This document shows, piece by piece, positions 4,890 to 8,478 of a stretch of 8,478 nucleotides of DNA. Location of the stretch: positions 1-8,478 of the forward strand of contig DVGY01000130.1 of NCBI GenBank assembly GCA_018712465.1, in the 5' to 3' direction. Each line of letters starts with the position of its first letter. Within the stretch, counting starts at the first letter, position 1. Under the pieces are notes generated by a model. That model did not search any database. It saw only the letters and a program-made list of their open reading frames with translations, and was not told where the DNA came from. Position numbers and translations under genes: made by a program. Origin of the DNA: Candidatus Egerieicola pullicola (GTDB taxonomy: Bacteria; Bacillota; Clostridia; Oscillospirales; Ruminococcaceae).

Positions 4890-6467
4890 TTAAGCCTGAG
4901 ACTGATACCGCGCTGTCATTTCCATAGCAATTTCCCGAAATACCGGAGCTGCGTCGGCGTTGCCGCTTTCCGCTTGCTGGGCCAATACTACCACCGCGTA
5001 GTCGGTGCCGCCGGCATTGCAAAATCCGGCAAACCAGCCGTTGTTGTATTCTTCTCCGTTTTCGTCCATCTGCCCGGTTTGGGCAGTGCCGGTTTTGCCT
5101 CCAGCCACATATTCCCCGTTGGGGGCGGTGGCATTTTGGTCCGGCTGTTCCATGACGCAGGCCAATAGATCTGCTTTTAGGATTTCAGCGGTTTCCTGAC
5201 TCATCACCCGGGTGGGTTGAGGCGTTTCCCGCAGGGTGTCCAGATCGGTTCCATTTTGTGTGGTGCCTTCCACCAGACTGGGGGAGGGGGCCAATCCGCC
5301 GTTGACCACACAGCTTACCGTCACGGCCAATTGGACCGGTGTGGCAGTCAGCGCTCCTTGACCAAAACTAAAATTGGACATGACCCCGGAGTTTTCCAAT
5401 TCTTCCGGATCGGGCAGTGTCCCGGAAGCGGTAATTAAATTGTCTCCCAATTCAGCACTGCATCCAAATCCCAAACCGCAGGCAATCTGCCAAAACCGGG
5501 TGGGATCCAGTTGCTGGCTCAGATCAATAAAGTAGGGGTTGCAGCTTTCCGTTAAGGCGCCTTTTAGGTTCAGGGTTCCGTGACCCGGCAGGTAGTGACA
5601 GCGGTAGGTGGTGCCGTCCAAGGTAATGGCGCCGGTGCAGTTGTGGGTGAAATCCGGGGAAATCCCCTGCTCCAATGCCGCTGTGGCAGTCACGATTTTA
5701 AAGACGCTGCCCACTGCATAGGCGTGAAAAGCCCGGTTGATCAATGGGGCGGTTTCTTCTTCCTTCACTGCTTCTGCCAGGGTATCGGTGGAATAGGTGG
5801 GGAAGGAAGCTACTCCCCGCAGCTTTCCGGTGGCTGCTTCCATGACCACCACGGTGCCTTGTTCCAGATAGTTTTCTCCGGCTTCTTCGCAGATCTGTTG
5901 GATGGTTTCATCTAAAGTCAGTACTACGCCGGTGGGGTTGTCGATTTTCCCAGTGGCTTCCTGCAGGGATACCCCTCGGCCGAAAGCATCTACCGTAAAG
6001 GTCAGGGATAAGCCCTCTTCTTGGGCTGCCAGCAGGGATTCGTAACCCCGCTCCACCCCGGCAGCGCCTTGACCGGAGGAGTCGGTATACCCCACTACGT
6101 GCTGGGCTAACTGAGATTCCCCGTAGCGGATGGGAACCTGGTAAATCCAGATATCCGGACTTTCAAAGGTTCCGTCCACCTGGATGACACAGGGCTTTCC
6201 TTGTTCCCAAAGCTGTTCCAGTTCTTGGCGGGAAAGTTTTACAGCATGGGATGCCACGGCGGCGAAGTTTTCCTGGCTGGGCATTACGGCGGCCAAGTAG
6301 CCGGATTCTGCATTGACCAGCCGATTGCCGTTGCAATCATAAATGGTGCCACGACCCTGGGTCAGCGCCAGGGTGTAGCTGCTTTGACTTTGGGCGGTTT
6401 CGGCGTAAAAGGGAGTGGACGCCAACCAAGCGATCCGAAGATACAGCAAGGTAAAGCTCAGCACCAA
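4890..6467 (-). CDS. Class B penicillin-binding protein (peptidoglycan D,D-transpeptidase)
   Basis: It cross-links peptidoglycan stem peptides on the outer face of the membrane. The 525-residue version counted here has a TTG start (6465-6467). The pieces in order are a hydrophobic N-terminus, the dimerisation-domain motif GRGTIYDCNGNRL (38-50), a second N-terminal segment with GVERGYE (137-143), and the transpeptidase domain from about 180 with all three catalytic motifs: SVFK (S254 nucleophile, K257), SCN (308-310) and KTGT (458-461). No PASTA domain follows, unlike SpoVD, and no transglycosylase domain precedes, so it is class B, of the PBP2/PbpA kind. The TTG start is doubtful: it has no ribosome site in range and cuts the membrane anchor short. 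The open frame continues upstream, and a CTG at 6507-6509 would add SRFQRRGILIFC, giving a proper positive-inside anchor and 539 residues; that CTG overlaps the spoVT stop as CTGA. Probable cotranscription with spoVT suggests a forespore role. No clear terminator follows. Confidence 0.93.
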   Translation of the reverse strand: MVLSFTLLYLRIAWLASTPFYAETAQSQSSYTLALTQGRGTIYDCNGNRLVNAESGYLAAVMPSQENFAAVASHAVKLSRQELEQLWEQGKPCVIQVDGTFESPDIWIYQVPIRYGESQLAQHVVGYTDSSGQGAAGVERGYESLLAAQEEGLSLTFTVDAFGRGVSLQEATGKIDNPTGVVLTLDETIQQICEEAGENYLEQGTVVVMEAATGKLRGVASFPTYSTDTLAEAVKEEETAPLINRAFHAYAVGSVFKIVTATAALEQGISPDFTHNCTGAITLDGTTYRCHYLPGHGTLNLKGALTESCNPYFIDLSQQLDPTRFWQIACGLGFGCSAELGDNLITASGTLPDPEELENSGVMSNFSFGQGALTATPVQLAVTVSCVVNGGLAPSPSLVEGTTQNGTDLDTLRETPQPTRVMSQETAEILKADLLACVMEQPDQNATAPNGEYVAGGKTGTAQTGQMDENGEEYNNGWFAGFCNAGGTDYAVVVLAQQAESGNADAAPVFREIAMEMTARYQSQA

Positions 6468-6505
6468 GCTGCAAAAAATTAAAATTCCCCGCCGTTGAAA
6501 CCGGC

Positions 6506-7042
6506 TCAGGACTCCATCACCCGGCCCAAAAAGCCTGCCGCCGTTTCCAATAATTTGGTTTGGGAGAGGTTTACCGGATTTTTTCCCCGATCTGAGAGAT
6601 ACATAATAGCGCCGCAGCAGTCAGAAGAAGAGATAATAGGGTAACAGGCGCTGGCGACCTGATCCACTCCTTCTACCGGGTGGAATTCCTGCTCTTCATC
6701 CCCCTGCAAAACACCACGGCGGGCCAACAGCATGTCCATTCCGTGGCTGACCCGGCGATCCAGCAGTTCCCGTTTGGGGAGTCCTGCCACCGCTACCACA
6801 TGGTCCTTGTCGCAGACCATCACAGGACGGCCGCTGGCTTTGCTCAGCACATCGGCGTACACCCCGGCAAATTCACCCAGTTCTCCCACCGGGGAATATT
6901 TTTTAAAGATCACTTCTCCGGCGGCGGAGGTGTAAATTTCCAGTGCGTCGCCTTCTCGGATCCGCAGGGTGCGGCGGATCTCTTTGGGGATCACCACCCG
7001 CCCCAGATCGTCAATTCGGCGGACAATTCCCGTAGCCTTCAT
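6506..7042 (-). CDS. spoVT: Stage V sporulation protein T, AbrB-family regulator
   Basis: Predicted 178 residues, the same length as B. subtilis SpoVT. The N-terminal 30 residues (MKATGIVRRIDDLGRVVIPK followed by EIRRTLRIRE) are almost identical to that protein as I recall it. This part is the swapped-hairpin AbrB DNA-binding domain (1-50), and residues 55-178 form the GAF-like domain, ending in the conserved ETAAGFLGRVME. SpoVT acts in the forespore, tuning sigma-G-dependent genes during late spore formation. The start ATG (7040-7042) has AAGGAG at 7055-7060, a slightly long 12-base spacing; the conserved N-terminus fixes it nonetheless. A sigma-G-like promoter lies just upstream (7080-7108), matching the known sigma-G dependence of spoVT in Bacillus. 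A penicillin-binding protein gene follows with no gap. In Bacillus the downstream neighbour is different, so the pairing is specific to this lineage. Confidence 0.96.
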   Translation of the reverse strand: MKATGIVRRIDDLGRVVIPKEIRRTLRIREGDALEIYTSAAGEVIFKKYSPVGELGEFAGVYADVLSKASGRPVMVCDKDHVVAVAGLPKRELLDRRVSHGMDMLLARRGVLQGDEEQEFHPVEGVDQVASACYPIISSSDCCGAIMYLSDRGKNPVNLSQTKLLETAAGFLGRVMES

Positions 7043-7079
7043 AGTACCAGTTCGCTCCTTTTCCGGTTTTATTTTGCTG

Positions 7080-7108
7080 TAGTATTTGAGAAAATCAGAC
7101 GGTTATAC
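7080..7108 (-). promoter_or_regulatory. Putative sigma-G promoter of spoVT
   Basis: On the minus strand GTATA (7108-7104), 17 bases, then AATACTA (7086-7080). The sigma-G consensus is about GHATR, 17-18 bases, CATNHTA; the only mismatch is the first base of the -10. It would start transcription near 7073, about 30 bases before the spoVT ATG. No sigma-A-like pair is as good here. The motif is short, so chance cannot be ruled out, but the fit to known spoVT control raises confidence. Confidence 0.6.
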
Positions 7109-7135
7109 TTGGAAGGAAGTGGGAGGAAAGGAAAG

Positions 7136-7163
7136 AAAATCCCCCAGCGCCTTTGGCTGGGGG
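7136..7163 (-). terminator. Intrinsic terminator after the carbonic anhydrase gene
   Basis: On the minus strand CCCCCAGC and GCTGGGGG (arms 7156-7163 and 7141-7148) form a perfect 8-bp stem with a 7-base loop, followed by ATTTTCTTTC. It lies 10 bases after the stop codon at 7174 and separates this gene from spoVT. Confidence 0.9.
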
Positions 7164-7173
7164 AAAGGAAAAA

Positions 7174-7719
7174 TCAATCCTCTTGGGGAAATAACTCACC
7201 GGTTTCGGTGTTGATGATGTAACCGCGGATCACTACGTCTTTGGGCATGAGGGGATGGTGGCGGAGCAGCTCCACCGATTCTTTCACCGAGCATTCCACC
7301 GAATCAAAGCCTTTCAGCCAGCTTTCAAAGTCAATGCCGCAGTAGCGCATCATGTCGATGTGATCCTGGGAGACGCCCCGGGCAAGCAGATGCTGGATGA
7401 TCTTTTGGGCATTCATGCCGGAAACGCCGCAGTCGGTATGGCCGATGACCATCACTTCTTCCACTCCCAGTTCCACAATGCTCACCAGCAGGCTGCGCAC
7501 AGTGCTGTCAAAGGGACCGGTAATCATGCCGCCGGCATTTTTAATCATCTTCACATCTCCGTTGCGGATGCCCAGTGCGGCGGGAAGCAGCTCTACCAGC
7601 CGGGTGTCCATACAGGTGAGAATGGCAATTTTTTTGTTGGGATATTTGCTGGTGGTGTATTTGCGGTATTCCTGGTTTTCCACAAAGGTGCGGTTGTAGG
7701 CAAGCATTTCGTCGATCAT
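7174..7719 (-). CDS. Beta-class carbonic anhydrase
   Basis: Predicted 181 residues. It interconverts CO2 and bicarbonate using a zinc ion. The signature CMDTR (C36, D38, R40) and the HTDC motif (H94, C97) supply the Cys-His-Cys zinc ligands and the Asp-Arg dyad of beta-class enzymes. The short length and layout match the bacterial/archaeal cab-type subgroup rather than the longer plant or E. coli types. NAGGMIT (61-67) is also typical. The start ATG at 7717-7719 has AAGGAG (7727-7732) 7 bases upstream; a longer in-frame start at 7821 would translate through the ptsI terminator and is rejected. The gene is bounded by terminators on both sides, so it is a single-gene unit. In this organism bicarbonate supply to carboxylases is a plausible role, but the sequence does not show which. 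Confidence 0.94.
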   Translation of the reverse strand: MIDEMLAYNRTFVENQEYRKYTTSKYPNKKIAILTCMDTRLVELLPAALGIRNGDVKMIKNAGGMITGPFDSTVRSLLVSIVELGVEEVMVIGHTDCGVSGMNAQKIIQHLLARGVSQDHIDMMRYCGIDFESWLKGFDSVECSVKESVELLRHHPLMPKDVVIRGYIINTETGELFPQED

Positions 7720-7746
7720 AGGAACGCTCCTTTTCTTTTTTCTTTC

Positions 7747-7775
7747 AGCATACCGGAAAAAGGGGAAAAATGCAA
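7747..7775 (-). promoter_or_regulatory. Possible promoter of the carbonic anhydrase gene
   Basis: On the minus strand TTGCAT (7775-7770), 17 bases, and TATGCT (7752-7747). Each box is only a partial match to sigma-A consensus, but the spacing is right and the site lies between the ptsI terminator and the AAGGAG of a gene that needs its own promoter. Confidence 0.4.
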
Positions 7776-7785
7776 GTTTTAGAGG

Positions 7786-7818
7786 AAAAAGAAAAGGGAA
7801 GCCAGATAGACTTCCCTT
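7786..7818 (-). terminator. Intrinsic terminator after ptsI
   Basis: On the minus strand AAGGGAAG and CTTCCCTT (arms 7811-7818 and 7794-7801) form an 8-bp stem with a 9-base loop, followed by TTCTTTTT. It lies about 17 bases beyond the ptsI stop. Confidence 0.88.
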
Positions 7819-7834
7819 CAAAGCAGTTTCTTTT

Positions 7835-8478
7835 TTACAGCACGCCGGCAGCTTTCAGCACTTCTTCCTCACGGCCTTTGACCGAGCTGTTGATGATCTG
7901 ATCCCGCACCGGCAGCACCATGCCGGGAGAGACGCTGAGTTCGTCAATGCCCATGGCCAGGAACACTTCAGTCAAGCTGGTGTCTGCACCCAGTTCGCCG
8001 CAGATGCCGATCCAGCAGCCGTGTTTGTGGGCGTTGTCCGCCGCCATTTTAATCATCCGAAGGATGGCGGGGTGATGAGTGTCGCAGAAGGGCTCCAGTT
8101 TGGGATTCTGACGGTCACACGCCAAGGTGTACTGGGTCAGGTCATTGGTGCCCACGCTGAAGAAGTCCACCTCCCGGGCCAGTTCGTCGCTGATGATGAC
8201 GCTGGCGGGGGTTTCGATCATAATGCCGATTTCCACATCCGGCTTATAGGGAATACCTTCAGCGTTGAGCTCTGCCTTTACAGTTTCCAGCATCTTTTTG
8301 ATCTGCTGCACTTCGCTGACCGAAATAATCATGGGGAACATAATGGACAAATTGCCGTATACCGAAGCCCGCATCAAGGCCCGCAGCTGGGTTTTGAAGA
8401 TTTCCGGCCGAGTCAGGCAGATTCGGATGGCCCGGTAGCCCAAAGCGGGGTTTTCTTCTTTGTCCAGCTTGAAGTAGT
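7835..8478 (-). CDS. ptsI: Phosphoenolpyruvate-protein phosphotransferase (PTS enzyme I), C-terminal part
   Basis: Partial gene running off the right edge; about 213 C-terminal residues of a protein usually near 570 are visible, ending with TAA at 7835-7837. Enzyme I takes phosphate from phosphoenolpyruvate and passes it to HPr, the first step of PTS sugar uptake, in the cytoplasm. The visible part is the PEP-binding TIM-barrel domain: NPALGYRAIRICL at the edge (9-21), IMFPMI (45-50), the metal-binding segment IMIETPA (85-91), GTNDLTQYTLACDR (109-122), HHPAILRMI, and GICGELGAD (157-165), whose cysteine corresponds to the active-site Cys502 of E. coli enzyme I. The phospho-histidine domain lies outside the window. 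A TTG at 8441-8443 could be misread as a start, but it is the internal leucine of ALGYRAIR and the frame continues to the edge. Upstream partners such as ptsH are not visible. Confidence 0.96.
   Translation of the reverse strand, partial: YFKLDKEENPALGYRAIRICLTRPEIFKTQLRALMRASVYGNLSIMFPMIISVSEVQQIKKMLETVKAELNAEGIPYKPDVEIGIMIETPASVIISDELAREVDFFSVGTNDLTQYTLACDRQNPKLEPFCDTHHPAILRMIKMAADNAHKHGCWIGICGELGADTSLTEVFLAMGIDELSVSPGMVLPVRDQIINSSVKGREEEVLKAAGVL

Noticed and set aside
6680..7222. Plus-strand open frame of 180 residues antisense to spoVT
   Set aside because: spoVT is certain from its conserved sequence; the antisense frame is low in plausibility and crosses the promoter and a terminator.
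7720..7821. N-terminal extension of the carbonic anhydrase to a start at 7821
   Set aside because: The extra 34 residues are encoded by the ptsI terminator hairpin and T tract, have no family counterpart, and the ATG at 7719 has a well-spaced AAGGAG.

Overview
The window reads as an ordinary chromosomal segment from an anaerobic, endospore-forming Firmicute of moderate GC content. A clostridial relative of the Oscillospiraceae/Ruminococcaceae type fits best. The reasons are a pyruvate:ferredoxin oxidoreductase (anaerobic metabolism), a SpoVT homologue (endospore formation), a CIRCE operator (HrcA-type heat-shock control), strong AGGAG-type ribosome sites and a PTS enzyme I. The taxonomic call is inference from gene content. 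Nothing resembling a mobile element, CRISPR array, tRNA or rRNA is visible, and no gene-free stretch reaches 300 bases (the longest is about 200 bases, 4690-4889, and it holds the heat-shock promoter).

Plus-strand half (1-3274): the 3' end of the pyruvate:ferredoxin oxidoreductase gene closes at a clear hairpin terminator. A consensus sigma-A promoter at 1034-1062 then starts a compact run of three genes: a small lipoprotein (DUF4854-like), holA (DNA polymerase III delta subunit) and pyrE (orotate phosphoribosyltransferase). Gaps are 25 and 23 bases with no terminator inside, so they probably form one transcript, ending at the terminator at 3296-3324.

Minus-strand half (8478 down to 3336), read in the direction of transcription: the 3' end of ptsI with terminator; a beta-class carbonic anhydrase with its own weak promoter and terminator; spoVT, preceded by a sigma-G-like promoter; a class B penicillin-binding protein whose most plausible start overlaps the spoVT stop; two tandem, closely similar hsp20 genes behind a promoter embedded in a CIRCE element; and a small gene with weak resemblance to YflT/general stress protein 17M. 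The two halves converge at about 3275-3335.

The strongest functional story is in the minus-strand middle. A stress block (two small heat-shock chaperones plus a possible stress protein) is governed by CIRCE, and next to it lies a likely forespore unit (spoVT plus a peptidoglycan transpeptidase). I did not find a convincing new multi-gene system. The points worth a second look are the CIRCE/-35 architecture, the non-canonical start of the penicillin-binding protein and its apparent coupling to spoVT, and a Shine-Dalgarno-masking hairpin on the small stress-like gene.
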